Made by a program: the position numbers and the translations under genes. 64,000 nt of DNA from an uncultured Altererythrobacter sp. Lineage in GTDB: Bacteria; Pseudomonadota; Alphaproteobacteria; Sphingomonadales; Sphingomonadaceae. Of the stretch, positions 53,246 to 62,416 are shown piece after piece. Every line of letters starts with the position of its first letter. Position 1 is the first letter of the stretch. The stretch lies in NCBI GenBank assembly GCA_947492235.1, contig CANLLZ010000001.1, positions 620,001 through 684,000 on the forward strand, in the 5' to 3' direction. The notes beneath the pieces were generated by a model. It was given only the letters and a program-made list of their open reading frames with translations. It was not told the DNA's origin and ran no database searches.

Positions 53246-54142
53246 TTACCCCGCGCGCAGTTCCTCGGCGAGCAACTGAAACTCCTCGCTGCGGGGGCTG
53301 CCCGTGCGCCAGATGAGCGCGATTTGCCGCGTGTCGGAGCTGGTCGTCAGAGGGCGCGCGACCACATCCGTACCGGTCAAAATACCGGCATCCAGCGCCA
53401 TTTGCGGCAGCATCGTCCAGCCAAGGCCATTGTCGACCATCTGCACCAGCGTGTGCAGGCTTGTGCCGATCATCGCGGCGTTGCCTTTCAGCTCGGGCCG
53501 GTTGCAGGCGGCCAGCGCATGGTCGCGCAGACAATGCCCGTCTTCCAGCATCAGCAGGCGGCCTTCATCGATGGCCGACGGGCGCACGCTTTCGGGCGGA
53601 TCGCGCGGGTCGTCCTTGGGCATGGCGATCAGCAGGCGGTCTTCGCCGATGGCGGCGCTTTCCACATCGCCGGTAGGGAAGGGCAGGGCCAGCAATACGC
53701 AATCGACCCGCCCGTGCTGGAGCGATTCGACCGCATCCGCACTCGTTTCCTCGCGCAGGAACAGCTTCAGTTCGGGCCGTTCGCGGCGCAGCCGGGGCAG
53801 AATCTTTGGCAACAGGAACGGCGCAATGGTCGGGATGACGCTCATCCGCACGGTGCCCGCGAGCGGCTTGCCTGCGGCCTGCACCAGCTCTGACAGTTCT
53901 TCGGCCTCCCGCAGCAAACGGTGCGCCTTCTCGACCACCTGATTGCCCAGCGGCGTGAACCGCACCACCCGCCGCGTGCGTTCCACCAGCGTGGTGCCCA
54001 GCAGCGATTCCAGTTCGCGGATGCCGGCCGAAAGCGTGGACTGGGAGACAAAGCTTGCCTCCGCCGCGCGCCCGAAATGCGAATGCTCGTGCAGAGCAAC
54101 CAGATATTGCAGCTGCTTGATCGTGGGGAGGTACGTGCTCAC
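53246..54142 (-). CDS. oxyR: Hydrogen peroxide-sensing LysR-type regulator OxyR
   Basis: A 298-residue LysR regulator. The N-terminal winged helix (LQYLVALHEHSHFGRAAEAS) leads to a regulatory domain with LLMLEDGHCLRDHALAAC, whose two Cys are nine residues apart exactly as Cys199 and Cys208 of E. coli OxyR; the sensing disulfide should form. GTG start 54,142. It lies 9 bases after rnd on the same strand and is probably co-transcribed; no catalase gene is adjacent. Confidence 0.92.
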   Translation of the reverse strand: MSTYLPTIKQLQYLVALHEHSHFGRAAEASFVSQSTLSAGIRELESLLGTTLVERTRRVVRFTPLGNQVVEKAHRLLREAEELSELVQAAGKPLAGTVRMSVIPTIAPFLLPKILPRLRRERPELKLFLREETSADAVESLQHGRVDCVLLALPFPTGDVESAAIGEDRLLIAMPKDDPRDPPESVRPSAIDEGRLLMLEDGHCLRDHALAACNRPELKGNAAMIGTSLHTLVQMVDNGLGWTMLPQMALDAGILTGTDVVARPLTTSSDTRQIALIWRTGSPRSEEFQLLAEELRAG

Positions 54143-54151
54143 CCTGTCGGC

Positions 54152-55396
54152 CTAGTCCGCCTGCGCCGCCTCTGCCAGCGCGGCTTTGGTCTCTGCCCGT
54201 GCTTGTTTGCTGCTCGCCATGTCGCCTGCCATATCCTCGACATGGGTCATGTGCAGCTTTCCGTCGCGTACCGCGAAAGCCAGCTTGCCTTCCACCAGAT
54301 CGAGCGCGTCCTTGCCGAACACTTCGTAGCGCCACCCTTGCAGGATCGGTAGATCGCGCACGCCTGCGGCCAGTGCTTCCATCTCATTGGACTTTGTCAG
54401 CAAGCGGGAGGCGATATCGATCTCGCGTGAACGGATTTTCAGCAGCAGCTTGAGCAGATCGGCAACCAGCGCGCCTTCCTTACCCAAAGGTGCACCGCGC
54501 TTGGCCTTGGCGGGCATTTCCGATTTCGCCATTGGCTCGGCGTTTTCCAGAACCTTCATCAGCCGCTTGCCGATGTCGTTGTCTTTCCACGCATTGGACA
54601 GCCCGCGCACCTTGGCCAGATCGGCCTGTTTCTTGGGCGGATGGCTGGCAATATCGGCCAGCGTCTCGTCGCGCATGATCCGGCCGCGCGGCAGGTTCTT
54701 GTGCTTCGCCTCGCCCTCGCGCCATGCGGCCAGCGCTTTCAGGCGGCCCAGCACCTGCGGATTGCGCCCCTGTGCGCGAATGCGCTTCCACGCATCGCCT
54801 TCATCGTTCTGGTAATTGGCCGGATCGGCCAGCTTCTCCATCTCGGCATTCAGCCAGCCGCCGCGCCCGGTCTTGATCAGCTTCTTCAGGATCATGGGGA
54901 AGATCTGGCTGAGATAGGTCACATCGCCGATCGCGTATTCGATCTGCCGGTCGGTCAGCGGACGGCGGCTCCAGTCGGTGAAGCGCGCGCCCTTGTCGAT
55001 GGTCTTGCCCAGCCAGCTCTCGACCAGATTGGCATAACCGATCTGTTCCGACTGGCTGATCGCCATCATCGCAATCTGGGTGTCAAAGATGGGGTGGGGG
55101 GTCTTGCCGGTGAAGTTGTAGACAATCTCCACGTCCTGCCCGCCCGCATGGAAGATTTTGAGAACGTCCTCGTTCTCGGTCATCAGGTCCCACATCGGGG
55201 TCAGATCGATACCCTCGGCCAGCGGATCGACCGCAGCAGCCTCTTCCTCGTTCCCCAGCTGGACCAGGCATAGCTCCGGCCAGAAGGTGTTTTCCCGCAT
55301 GAACTCGGTGTCGACGGTAACGAAGTCCGATTTTGCCATACGCCCGCAAAAATCGGCAAGCGTATCGGTATCGGTGATCAGGTCATGGATTTTCAT
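54152..55396 (-). CDS. rnd: Ribonuclease D
   Basis: A 414-residue 3'-5' exoribonuclease for tRNA and other stable RNA 3' ends. The DEDDy site is visible: Asp and Glu in VTVDTEFMRENTFW, Asp in KIFHAGGQDVEIVY, and Tyr/Asp in QIEYAIGDVTYL. An HRDC domain follows (about 215-290). A long tail beyond it is rich in basic residues. It is divergent from aspS. Confidence 0.95.
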   Translation of the reverse strand: MKIHDLITDTDTLADFCGRMAKSDFVTVDTEFMRENTFWPELCLVQLGNEEEAAAVDPLAEGIDLTPMWDLMTENEDVLKIFHAGGQDVEIVYNFTGKTPHPIFDTQIAMMAISQSEQIGYANLVESWLGKTIDKGARFTDWSRRPLTDRQIEYAIGDVTYLSQIFPMILKKLIKTGRGGWLNAEMEKLADPANYQNDEGDAWKRIRAQGRNPQVLGRLKALAAWREGEAKHKNLPRGRIMRDETLADIASHPPKKQADLAKVRGLSNAWKDNDIGKRLMKVLENAEPMAKSEMPAKAKRGAPLGKEGALVADLLKLLLKIRSREIDIASRLLTKSNEMEALAAGVRDLPILQGWRYEVFGKDALDLVEGKLAFAVRDGKLHMTHVEDMAGDMASSKQARAETKAALAEAAQAD

Positions 55397-55463
55397 CGTG
55401 GTCTTCTTTTCCTCTTGAGCGGAGTACCGCCCTCGCGCCGCGTGATCATTGGCAAGCCCCAGC

Positions 55464-55492
55464 TTGACAAATTCTCACGCTTAGCCTGTTAG
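55464..55492 (+). promoter_or_regulatory. Possible aspS promoter
   Basis: TTGACA at 55,464-55,469 and TGTTAG at 55,487-55,492 are 17 bases apart, about 97 bases before the aspS ATG. The -35 is consensus and the -10 is weak. Confidence 0.35.
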
Positions 55493-55588
55493 CGCGCGCA
55501 ACATTGACGCTTATCCTCTATAGAGCGTCACTCAGCGCACTACCCTGTGCCACTAACCTTATCCTTCGAGAATGGAAGCCGGTAAACC

Positions 55589-57376
55589 ATGCACGCCTAT
55601 CGTACCCACAACTGTGCTGCGCTCACCAAAGCCAATGTCGGCGAGACGGTCCGCCTGTCGGGCTGGGTTCACAAGAAGCGCGACCACGGCGGCGTTCTGT
55701 TCGTCGATCTGCGCGACCATTACGGCATCACCCAGATTGTCGCCGATGAAGACAGCGACGCGCTGCCGGTGCTCGACAAGCTGAAGCTGGAATCGGTCGT
55801 CACCATCGATGGTGAAGTAAAGGCCCGCGATGCCGAGGCGGTGAACCCGAACCTGCCGACCGGCGAAATCGAAGTATTCGCGCGCTCGGTAGAGATCCAG
55901 AGCCGCGCGGAAGAACTGCCGCTGATTGTCAATTCGGCAGAGGACTATCCCGAAGATATCCGCCTGAAATACCGCTTCGTCGATCTGCGGCGCGAGCGTG
56001 TGCACGCCAACATCATGCTGCGCAGTCAGGTGATTTCGTCGCTGCGCCGCCGGATGCAGGATCAGGGCTTTTTCGAGTTCCAGACGCCTATTCTGGCAGC
56101 CAGCAGCCCCGAGGGCGCGCGCGACTATATCGTGCCCAGCCGCCTGCATCCCGGCCAGTTCTACGCGCTGCCGCAGGCGCCGCAGATGTTCAAACAGCTG
56201 CTGATGGTCGCCGGTTTCGACCGCTATTTCCAGATCGCGCCGTGCTTCCGTGATGAAGACTTGCGCGCCGACCGCAGCCCGGAATTCTACCAGCTCGATT
56301 TCGAGATGAGCTTCGTCACGCAAGAGGACGTGTTTCAGGCGCTGGAGCCCGTGCTTGCGGGCGTGTTCGAGGAATTCAGCGGCGGCAAAACCGTGACCAA
56401 ATCGGGCGAATTTCCCCGCATTCCCTATGCCGAAGCGATGCTGAAATACGGCACCGACAAGCCCGATCTGCGCAACCCCATCGAAATCAGCGATGTCGGC
56501 GCGCATTTCGAAAAATCGGGCTTCGGTCTGTTCGAGAAGATCGTCGGAAGCGGCGGCACGGTGCGGGCGATCCCCGCGCCGGGGACCAATGAGAAAAGCC
56601 GCAAATTCTTCGACGAAATGAACGAGTGGGCCCGCAAGGAAGGCTTTGCCGGTCTCGGCTATGTCACCCGCAAGAGCGGCGAATTTGGCGGCCCGATTGC
56701 CAAGAACCATGGCGCAGAAGGCATGCAGGCCATTTATGACGAGCTCGGCCTCGGCGAAAATGACGGCCTGTTCTTCGCGGCTGGCAAGCCGAAAGAAGCG
56801 GCCAAGCTGGCGGGCGCAGCGCGCACCCGCGTGGGCGAAACGCTGGGCCTGATCGAGGAAGGCTGTTTCAAATTCTGCTGGATCGTCGATTTCCCGATGT
56901 TCGAATATGACGAAGAAGCGAAGAAGGTCGATTTCAGCCACAACCCGTTCTCCATGCCGCAGGGCGAAATGGAAGCGCTGGAAACCAAGGATCCGCTCGA
57001 TATTCTGGCGTGGCAATACGACATCGTCTGCAACGGCTACGAGCTGTCGTCCGGCGCGATCCGGAACCACAAGCCGGAGATCATGTACAAGGCATTCGAA
57101 ATCGCCGGATACGACAAAGCGACAGTGGACCGCGAATTTGCCGGTATGATCGAAGCGTTCAAACTGGGCGCACCGCCGCATGGCGGGTCCGCACCGGGGA
57201 TCGACCGGATCGTGATGCTGCTGGCGGACGAGCCGAATATCCGCGAAGTGATCGCTTTCCCGCTAAACCAGAAGGCGCAGGACCTGATGATGGGCGCACC
57301 CAGCAAGGTTCCGCCACAGGCGCTGCGTGATGTGCATATCCGCACGATCGAGCCGCCACAGGATGCTTCGGCCTAA
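55589..57376 (+). CDS. aspS: Aspartate-tRNA ligase
   Basis: A 595-residue class II synthetase of the bacterial type. An N-terminal OB-fold anticodon domain ([21 protein letters not shown]) precedes motif 2 ([16 protein letters not shown]), an inserted GAD domain (about 280-420) and motif 3 ([14 protein letters not shown]). Alphaproteobacteria often use the non-discriminating form that also charges tRNA-Asn; this cannot be read from the motifs alone. Confidence 0.96.
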   Translation: MHAYRTHNCAALTKANVGETVRLSGWVHKKRDHGGVLFVDLRDHYGITQIVADEDSDALPVLDKLKLESVVTIDGEVKARDAEAVNPNLPTGEIEVFARSVEIQSRAEELPLIVNSAEDYPEDIRLKYRFVDLRRERVHANIMLRSQVISSLRRRMQDQGFFEFQTPILAASSPEGARDYIVPSRLHPGQFYALPQAPQMFKQLLMVAGFDRYFQIAPCFRDEDLRADRSPEFYQLDFEMSFVTQEDVFQALEPVLAGVFEEFSGGKTVTKSGEFPRIPYAEAMLKYGTDKPDLRNPIEISDVGAHFEKSGFGLFEKIVGSGGTVRAIPAPGTNEKSRKFFDEMNEWARKEGFAGLGYVTRKSGEFGGPIAKNHGAEGMQAIYDELGLGENDGLFFAAGKPKEAAKLAGAARTRVGETLGLIEEGCFKFCWIVDFPMFEYDEEAKKVDFSHNPFSMPQGEMEALETKDPLDILAWQYDIVCNGYELSSGAIRNHKPEIMYKAFEIAGYDKATVDREFAGMIEAFKLGAPPHGGSAPGIDRIVMLLADEPNIREVIAFPLNQKAQDLMMGAPSKVPPQALRDVHIRTIEPPQDASA

Positions 57377-57471
57377 ATGATAGGACGGGAGGCGGGCACT
57401 TGCGCAGCCCCCGTGCGTTCATTAGGGCGAAAGACAGATTTGAAAACTCCCACTGAGAGGGTCTGAATACT

Positions 57472-57708
57472 ATGAGCGATACACCTGACCGCGTGCAGAA
57501 AATTGTTGTCGAGCATCTGGGTGTCGAAGCCGACAAGGTGACGCAGGAAGCCAGCTTTATCGACGATCTGGGCGCAGACAGCCTCGACATTGTCGAGCTG
57601 GTTATGGCCTTCGAAGAAGAGTTCGGCGTGGAAATCCCCGACGATGCGGCCGAGAAGATCGCCACCGTCGGCGATGCTACGAAGTACATCGAAGAGAATA
57701 AGGGCTGA
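57472..57708 (+). CDS. acpP: Acyl carrier protein
   Basis: A 78-residue acidic four-helix protein. The phosphopantetheine-bearing Ser is in [19 protein letters not shown] near residue 39. ACP carries growing acyl chains for FabF and FabZ in this window. GAGAGGG lies upstream; fabF follows after a terminator-like hairpin. Confidence 0.97.
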   Translation: MSDTPDRVQKIVVEHLGVEADKVTQEASFIDDLGADSLDIVELVMAFEEEFGVEIPDDAAEKIATVGDATKYIEENKG

Positions 57709-57765
57709 TCTTGGGGCTAAGGGCCCCAACGGCACTTTCCCGGCGGATTTAGCCCGGGTACCGAC

Positions 57766-57797
57766 AGGCCCGACCCGCAAGCCGGGCCGGGCCTTTC
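57766..57797 (+). terminator. Hairpin between acpP and fabF
   Basis: AGGCCCG (57,766-57,772) pairs with CGGGCCT (57,788-57,794), enclosing an inner CCCG/CGGG pairing, followed by TTTCGTATTTTT. It could end most acpP transcripts, letting ACP be made in excess over FabF. Confidence 0.65.
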
Positions 57798-57837
57798 GTA
57801 TTTTTGTGGCCCCATTCGGGTCTGATGGAGAATTCTG

Positions 57838-59097
57838 ATGCGGCGTGTCGTCGTCACTGGCCTCGGCCTTGTTACCCCGCTCGGCGGGGATGTCGAAACC
57901 ACCTGGAAGAACCTGATCGCCGGCGAAAGCGGTGCAGGGCAGATCACGCGGTTCGATACCGAAGGGCACAAATGCACCATTGCGTGCGAGGTGAAGGGTA
58001 AGGACCACCCCTGGGGCTTCGACCCGGACAAGCGTGTGGATCACAAGGTGCAGCGGCAGGTCGACCCGTTTATTGTTTACGGCATCGATGCCGCCGGACA
58101 GGCGCTGGAAGATGCCGGCCTCACTGATATGAGCGAGGCTGAAAAGCGCCGCACGGGTTGTTCCATCGGCTCGGGGATCGGCGGCTTGCCCGGGATCGAA
58201 AAGGAATCGATTGTTCTGCACGAGCGCGGCCCGGGGCGGGTCTCCCCTCACTTCGTTCATGGGCGCCTGATCAATCTTGTCACCGGACAGGTGCAGATAC
58301 AGCACGGCTTCATGGGTCCGAACCATGCGGTGGTGACGGCCTGTTCCACTGGCGCGCACTCGATTGGCGATGCTGCGCGGATGATCCGTGACGATGATGC
58401 CGATGTGATGCTGGCGGGCGGGGCCGAAAGCACGGTCAATCCGCTGGGCATTGCCGGTTTTGCGCAGGCCCGCGCGCTCAATATGAGCATGAATGACCGC
58501 CCGACCGAAGCCAGCCGCCCCTATGACAAGGACCGCGACGGTTTCGTCATGGGCGAGGGTGCAGGCGTTGTGGTGCTCGAAGAATATGAGCGCGCCAAGG
58601 CTCGCGGGGCGACGATTTACGGCGAAGTGGCTGGTTATGGCCTGTCGGGCGATGCCTATCACGTCACCGCGCCGCATCCTGATGGCTTGGGCGCACAGCT
58701 GGCGATGGAAATGGCGATGAAGAAGGCCGGGATGACGGGGGCGGATATCGACTACGTCAACGCCCACGGCACCTCCACCATGGCCGACACGATCGAACTG
58801 GCCGCGGTCATGCGCGTGCTGGGCAGCGATCTGGGCGGGGCGAGCATGAGCAGCACCAAATCCGCCATCGGCCACTTGCTGGGCGGTGCAGGCGCGGTCG
58901 AGGCTATCTTCTGCCTTCTCGCCATGCGCGACGGGGTGGTTCCGCCCACGCTCAACCTGCACAATCCCGACGAGGGCACCGAAGGCGTCGATCTGGTGCC
59001 ATTGAAAGCGCGGGAACGCGAAGTGCGCGCCGCGCTGAACAATAGCTTCGGCTTTGGCGGCACGAACGCCAGCCTGCTGATGCGCAAGGTCGACTGA
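57838..59097 (+). CDS. fabF: Beta-ketoacyl-ACP synthase II
   Basis: A 419-residue condensing enzyme of fatty acid elongation. It starts MRRVVVTGLGLVTPLGGDVE. The catalytic Cys is in VVTACSTGAHSIGDA near residue 168; the two His are in VNAHGTSTMADT (about 307) and STKSAIGHLLGGAG (about 344). Full length. It is followed by mltG 4 bases later. Confidence 0.96.
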   Translation: MRRVVVTGLGLVTPLGGDVETTWKNLIAGESGAGQITRFDTEGHKCTIACEVKGKDHPWGFDPDKRVDHKVQRQVDPFIVYGIDAAGQALEDAGLTDMSEAEKRRTGCSIGSGIGGLPGIEKESIVLHERGPGRVSPHFVHGRLINLVTGQVQIQHGFMGPNHAVVTACSTGAHSIGDAARMIRDDDADVMLAGGAESTVNPLGIAGFAQARALNMSMNDRPTEASRPYDKDRDGFVMGEGAGVVVLEEYERAKARGATIYGEVAGYGLSGDAYHVTAPHPDGLGAQLAMEMAMKKAGMTGADIDYVNAHGTSTMADTIELAAVMRVLGSDLGGASMSSTKSAIGHLLGGAGAVEAIFCLLAMRDGVVPPTLNLHNPDEGTEGVDLVPLKAREREVRAALNNSFGFGGTNASLLMRKVD

Positions 59098-59101
59098 CAC
59101 G

Positions 59102-60070
59102 ATGAAAGGCTTGAAGGGTCTGGTAATCGCTGGCGCATTGGCGGCGCTGGCGGTGTTTGCGTGGTTCGGCTCCGGCTGGTGGGGCGGCGGCATGGTGGAG
59201 GAGGAGACCTCCTTCATCGTGCCCTCGGGTGCCACGCTGACCTCGGTCGCAAACAAGCTGGAAGAGGAAGAGCTGATTGGCTCGGCAGACAGTTTCCTGC
59301 TGCGTGCCAAGATCCTTGGCAGCGGCGATCCGGTGAAGGCGGGCGAGTTTCTGATCCCAGAAGGGGCGTCGCCCGCCACCATGCTCGACACTTTCCAGCA
59401 CGGCGACGTGATCAACCGGTTTGTGACCATTCCGGAGGGCACGCCGTCGATCATCGTGTACGAGAAACTGATGGCCGAGCCGCTGCTGACCGGCGAAATA
59501 CCCGTGCCGGTGGAGGGCAGCGTCTTGCCAGACACCTACAGCTTCGAACGCGGCGAAGAACGCACAGCGGTCCTCGCCCGGATGCAGGCAGCGATGCGCA
59601 ATTATCTCGCCGAAGCTTGGCCCCAGCGCAAACCCGATATCGCGGTGGACAATATCGAGGACGCGGTCACGCTCGCCAGTATTGTCGAGAAGGAGACCGG
59701 CGTCGCACGCGAGCGGCGAATGGTCGCGGGGCTCTATTCCAACCGGGTGAAAACCGGAATGCTGCTGCAGGCCGATCCGACGATCATCTACCCGATCACC
59801 AAAGGCAAGCCGCTCGGCCGCCGTATCCGCCAGTCCGAGATCGCGGCGATCAATGGCTACAACACTTACACCCGTGTGGGGTTGCCAACCGGCCCGATCA
59901 CCAATCCGGGGCGGGAGGCGATTGCTGCTGTTCTCAATCCGGAGAAGACCAGCGCCCTGTTCATGGTGGCGGACGGCACTGGCGGTCACAAATTCGCCGA
60001 CACGCTGGCCGAGCACAACGCCAATGTGGAGGAGTGGTATAACTTCCGCAGGGAACGTGGTGAAATGTGA
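59102..60070 (+). CDS. mltG: Endolytic murein transglycosylase MltG
   Basis: A 322-residue inner membrane protein (YceG family). An N-terminal anchor (LVIAGALAALAVFAWF) is followed by a LysM-like part (IVPSGATLTSVANKL) and the catalytic domain with the Glu in ASIVEKETGVARERR near residue 196, plus YNTYTRVGLPTGPITNPG. It cuts nascent glycan strands. The acpP-fabF-mltG order is common. The stop overlaps the next gene (GTGA). Confidence 0.95.
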   Translation: MKGLKGLVIAGALAALAVFAWFGSGWWGGGMVEEETSFIVPSGATLTSVANKLEEEELIGSADSFLLRAKILGSGDPVKAGEFLIPEGASPATMLDTFQHGDVINRFVTIPEGTPSIIVYEKLMAEPLLTGEIPVPVEGSVLPDTYSFERGEERTAVLARMQAAMRNYLAEAWPQRKPDIAVDNIEDAVTLASIVEKETGVARERRMVAGLYSNRVKTGMLLQADPTIIYPITKGKPLGRRIRQSEIAAINGYNTYTRVGLPTGPITNPGREAIAAVLNPEKTSALFMVADGTGGHKFADTLAEHNANVEEWYNFRRERGEM

Positions 60071-60591
60071 GCGAGCGGGACGACGCTCCGTTCATCCTGA
60101 CCGCACAACTGCCGCGCGACATGCACAGCTGGGCCACCGGCCTGCGCACGGCACATTTCCCGCCCGAGCGGAATTATCTGCAAGCGCATGTCACGCTGTT
60201 TCACGCCTTGCCTGCTCAGTGCGGCGACGAGATTTGCGAAACACTGGCACGGCTTGCGGGCGAGGTTGCCCCGGTTCCGGCGCAGCTGCTCGGGGTCATG
60301 TCGCTGGGCGGCGGCACGGCGCTGAAACTGGAAAGCCCGGACATGCTGGCGCTGCGCGATGAAATTGCCGACCGGTTTCACGGTATGCTCACAGCGCAGG
60401 ACCGGCACAGGCCGCGCCTGCACATCACCATCCAGAACAAGGTCACCTCCAAAGAGGCCAAGGCGCTGCAAGCCCAACTGGAAGACGCAATCGCGCCGAG
60501 CCATTTTGCCTTTCGCGGGTTCTCGCTGTTCCGCTATCGCGGCGGCCCATGGGAAGCGGTGCGGGATTTTGCGTTCCGGGGCCGTAATTGA
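60067..60591 (+). CDS. 2'-5' RNA ligase / 2H phosphoesterase family protein
   Basis: A 174-residue protein with the two HxT motifs of the family: HVTLFH near residue 42 and HITIQN near 119. It resembles ThpR-like phosphodiesterases acting on 2'-5' or cyclic phosphate bonds; the natural substrate is unknown. It starts with GTG inside the mltG stop, so it is translationally coupled to a cell-wall gene. Confidence 0.88.
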   Translation: MSERDDAPFILTAQLPRDMHSWATGLRTAHFPPERNYLQAHVTLFHALPAQCGDEICETLARLAGEVAPVPAQLLGVMSLGGGTALKLESPDMLALRDEIADRFHGMLTAQDRHRPRLHITIQNKVTSKEAKALQAQLEDAIAPSHFAFRGFSLFRYRGGPWEAVRDFAFRGRN

Positions 60592-60696
60592 CCCCGTTGG
60601 AAAAGCTGTTGTTGACCGGCGGGAAGCACCGCCGTAAGAGCGCCGCCTGCCTGCCCTGCAGGGGGTTTCCCCTGCACGAGAAAGGGCAGCCGATGT

Positions 60697-60773
60697 GGCG
60701 GAGTAGCTCAGGTGGTTAGAGCAGCGGAATCATAATCCGCGTGTCGGGGGTTCAAGTCCCTCCTCCGCTACCA
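60697..60773 (+). tRNA. tRNA-Met (CAT), attachment gene of an integrative element
   Basis: The acceptor GGCGGAG pairs with CTCCGCT (first pair G-T). The anticodon CAT is in the loop ATCATAA between GCGGA and TCCGC. The stem lacks the GGG/CCC pairs of initiator tRNA, so it is elongator Met; an Ile2 tRNA with modified C34 is less likely but not excluded. CCA is encoded at 60,771-60,773. The 3' half should be the attL core of the element that follows. Confidence 0.92.
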
Positions 60774-60951
60774 ATCTCGAATCCGCATGGGTTCGCTTGC
60801 TTCCGCATACATCCGTAAACTTCAATTAAAACAGAATGATGTGAGTGATTCGCGTCCGCTTGCGTGCGCATGCATTCGCTTGAAGCCGGATTTGGTGTGG
60901 GGGTATTTTGGGGGTATTTTCCGGGGGTAGCGAAAAGGAGCGATACCCCCA
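60774..60951 (+). promoter_or_regulatory. Integrase control and attachment region with repeats
   Basis: Two imperfect 20-base direct repeats (16 of 20 identical) lie at 60,793-60,812 and 60,856-60,875 (core CGCTTGC...CGCAT-CAT) and could be arm-type integrase sites. Next, GGGGGTATTTT is repeated in tandem at 60,899-60,909 and 60,910-60,920, with a third GGGGGTA at 60,923-60,929. That last copy can pair with TACCCCC at 60,944-60,950, placing the AAGGAG ribosome site in the loop. Confidence 0.55.
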
Positions 60952-62205
60952 ATGGCCTTGAGTGAGATTCAGATCAAAAAAGCGAAGGCGGCTGAGCGTC
61001 CATACAAGCTTGCGGATGGGGAGGGATTATTCCTCCTGGTGCAAAAGAACGGCTCGAAGCTCTGGCGGCTGAAATACCGGTACCACGGGAAGGAGAAGCT
61101 GCTTTCTTTCGGTGCCTACCCCGAAGTCGGAATAGCGGCCGCAAGAGAACTCAAGAGAGCTGCCAAGGGTGTGCTGGCCGAAGGCAGGGACCCGATGGTT
61201 CACAAACCGGGTCGGGACTTCGAAGAGGCTAAGACCTTCAGGGCGATTGCCACCATGTGGCATGAGAACAGAGCAAGTAGTCTCAATCCCGCCCATGCGA
61301 AGCGCGTGTGGTCGCGGATGGAGCAGGACGTGCTTCCTGTCTTAGGCGAGCTCATGATGCATGAGATAACTCCACCAGAAGTCCTGAAGGTCATTCGGAA
61401 GATCGAGGAGCGCGGCGCGCTCGACATCAGTCGACGGGCCAAGCAATGCATTGGTCAGGTATTCCAGTTCGCGATTGCCAGCGGACTTTGCGATTCCGAT
61501 CCAACGGCGCATCTTCGGGGGGCTTTGAAGCCACGTCCTCGGGTCAAGCATATGGCGAAGCTGCCTCTGGCACAGCTACCCGAACTCATCATCAAGATGG
61601 AGCGATACCAGGAAGAGGGTGAGAGACGATCCGAAATTACGCGGGCGGCATTGACCTTTGCTCTTCTTACATGGGTCCGGACCAAGGAACTCCGGTTCGC
61701 CAAGAAGCACGAGTTTGAAGGTCTAGTCGGAGATTTACCAGTTTGGCGCATTGGCGCTGATCGGATGAAAATGGGCCGCGAGCATATCGTGCCTTTGTCG
61801 CGACAAGCCGCTTCTCTTGCTCAAGATATGATCAGCAAGTCCGAAGGCGAATACGTCTTTCCAGGCCAGAAGCCCAAGATGCCGCTTTCCGAGAATACGA
61901 TGATCTATGGCCTCTATCGCCTCGGTTACCACGGGCGACAAACTGTTCACGGCTTCAGGGGTCTGGCGAGCACCTGGGCGAATGAGCAGCTGGTCGAGGT
62001 CGGCGAACCACCGATGTGGATCCGCAGATATCATGAAGACTGGGTCGAACTGCAATTGGCACACAGCGAAGAGAACGAGGTTCGCGGGGCATACAATGCT
62101 GCCGAATATCTCGCTCCCCGTCGTGCAATGCTGCAGGATTGGGCAGACTTCCTCGATTCCATCGGCGGCAAAGCGCAAAACATTGCTGTTTTGAGAGCCG
62201 CTTGA
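60952..62205 (+). CDS. Tyrosine integrase, P4 type (DUF4102)
   Basis: A 417-residue site-specific recombinase. The N-terminal DUF4102 domain (ALSEIQIKKAKAAERPYKLA to about 90) binds arm sites. The catalytic domain has the first Arg in WVRTKELR, HGFRGLAS (HxxR), a second His in LQLAHSEENEVRGAYN and the nucleophile Tyr in that stretch or in AAEYLAPRR. It sits 178 bases from the tRNA it targets, as in many ICEs and prophages. AAGGAG precedes the ATG. Confidence 0.93.
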   Translation: MALSEIQIKKAKAAERPYKLADGEGLFLLVQKNGSKLWRLKYRYHGKEKLLSFGAYPEVGIAAARELKRAAKGVLAEGRDPMVHKPGRDFEEAKTFRAIATMWHENRASSLNPAHAKRVWSRMEQDVLPVLGELMMHEITPPEVLKVIRKIEERGALDISRRAKQCIGQVFQFAIASGLCDSDPTAHLRGALKPRPRVKHMAKLPLAQLPELIIKMERYQEEGERRSEITRAALTFALLTWVRTKELRFAKKHEFEGLVGDLPVWRIGADRMKMGREHIVPLSRQAASLAQDMISKSEGEYVFPGQKPKMPLSENTMIYGLYRLGYHGRQTVHGFRGLASTWANEQLVEVGEPPMWIRRYHEDWVELQLAHSEENEVRGAYNAAEYLAPRRAMLQDWADFLDSIGGKAQNIAVLRAA

Positions 62206-62212
62206 CCTGCTC

Positions 62213-62416
62213 CTAGGCGGGCACCTGCCCCAGCCATTCGACGCGAAGGCGGTCGAACCCGACAACGATACCCTCTGCGGTAACCTCAAATCCAAAGTCG
62301 TTGTTTGAGGGTTCGTAGTCTTCGAGAACCCAATGATCTCCGGCATCGGTTACAATTACGGCTCCCCGAGGAAGGTGCTCGAGCCGTCCGCTGATCCTTT
62401 TCCGATTCGTAGTCAT
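62213..62416 (-). CDS. Small DUF5818-like protein
   Basis: A 67-residue protein. The spacing of KRISGRLEHLPRGAVIVT, HWVLEDYE and VTAEGIVVGFDRLRVEWLG resembles the DUF5818 family seen in sphingomonads, a small beta-rich domain without known function; this is by eye. ATG 62,416 overlaps the upstream transglycosylase stop (ATGA), so the two are translationally coupled. Confidence 0.65.
   Translation of the reverse strand: MTTNRKRISGRLEHLPRGAVIVTDAGDHWVLEDYEPSNNDFGFEVTAEGIVVGFDRLRVEWLGQVPA

Noticed and set aside
55559-57181. Leftward 540-codon frame opposite aspS
   Set aside because: Shadow of aspS.
57373-59535. Leftward 720-codon frame opposite acpP, fabF and mltG
   Set aside because: Antisense shadow caused by high GC; no recognisable domain.
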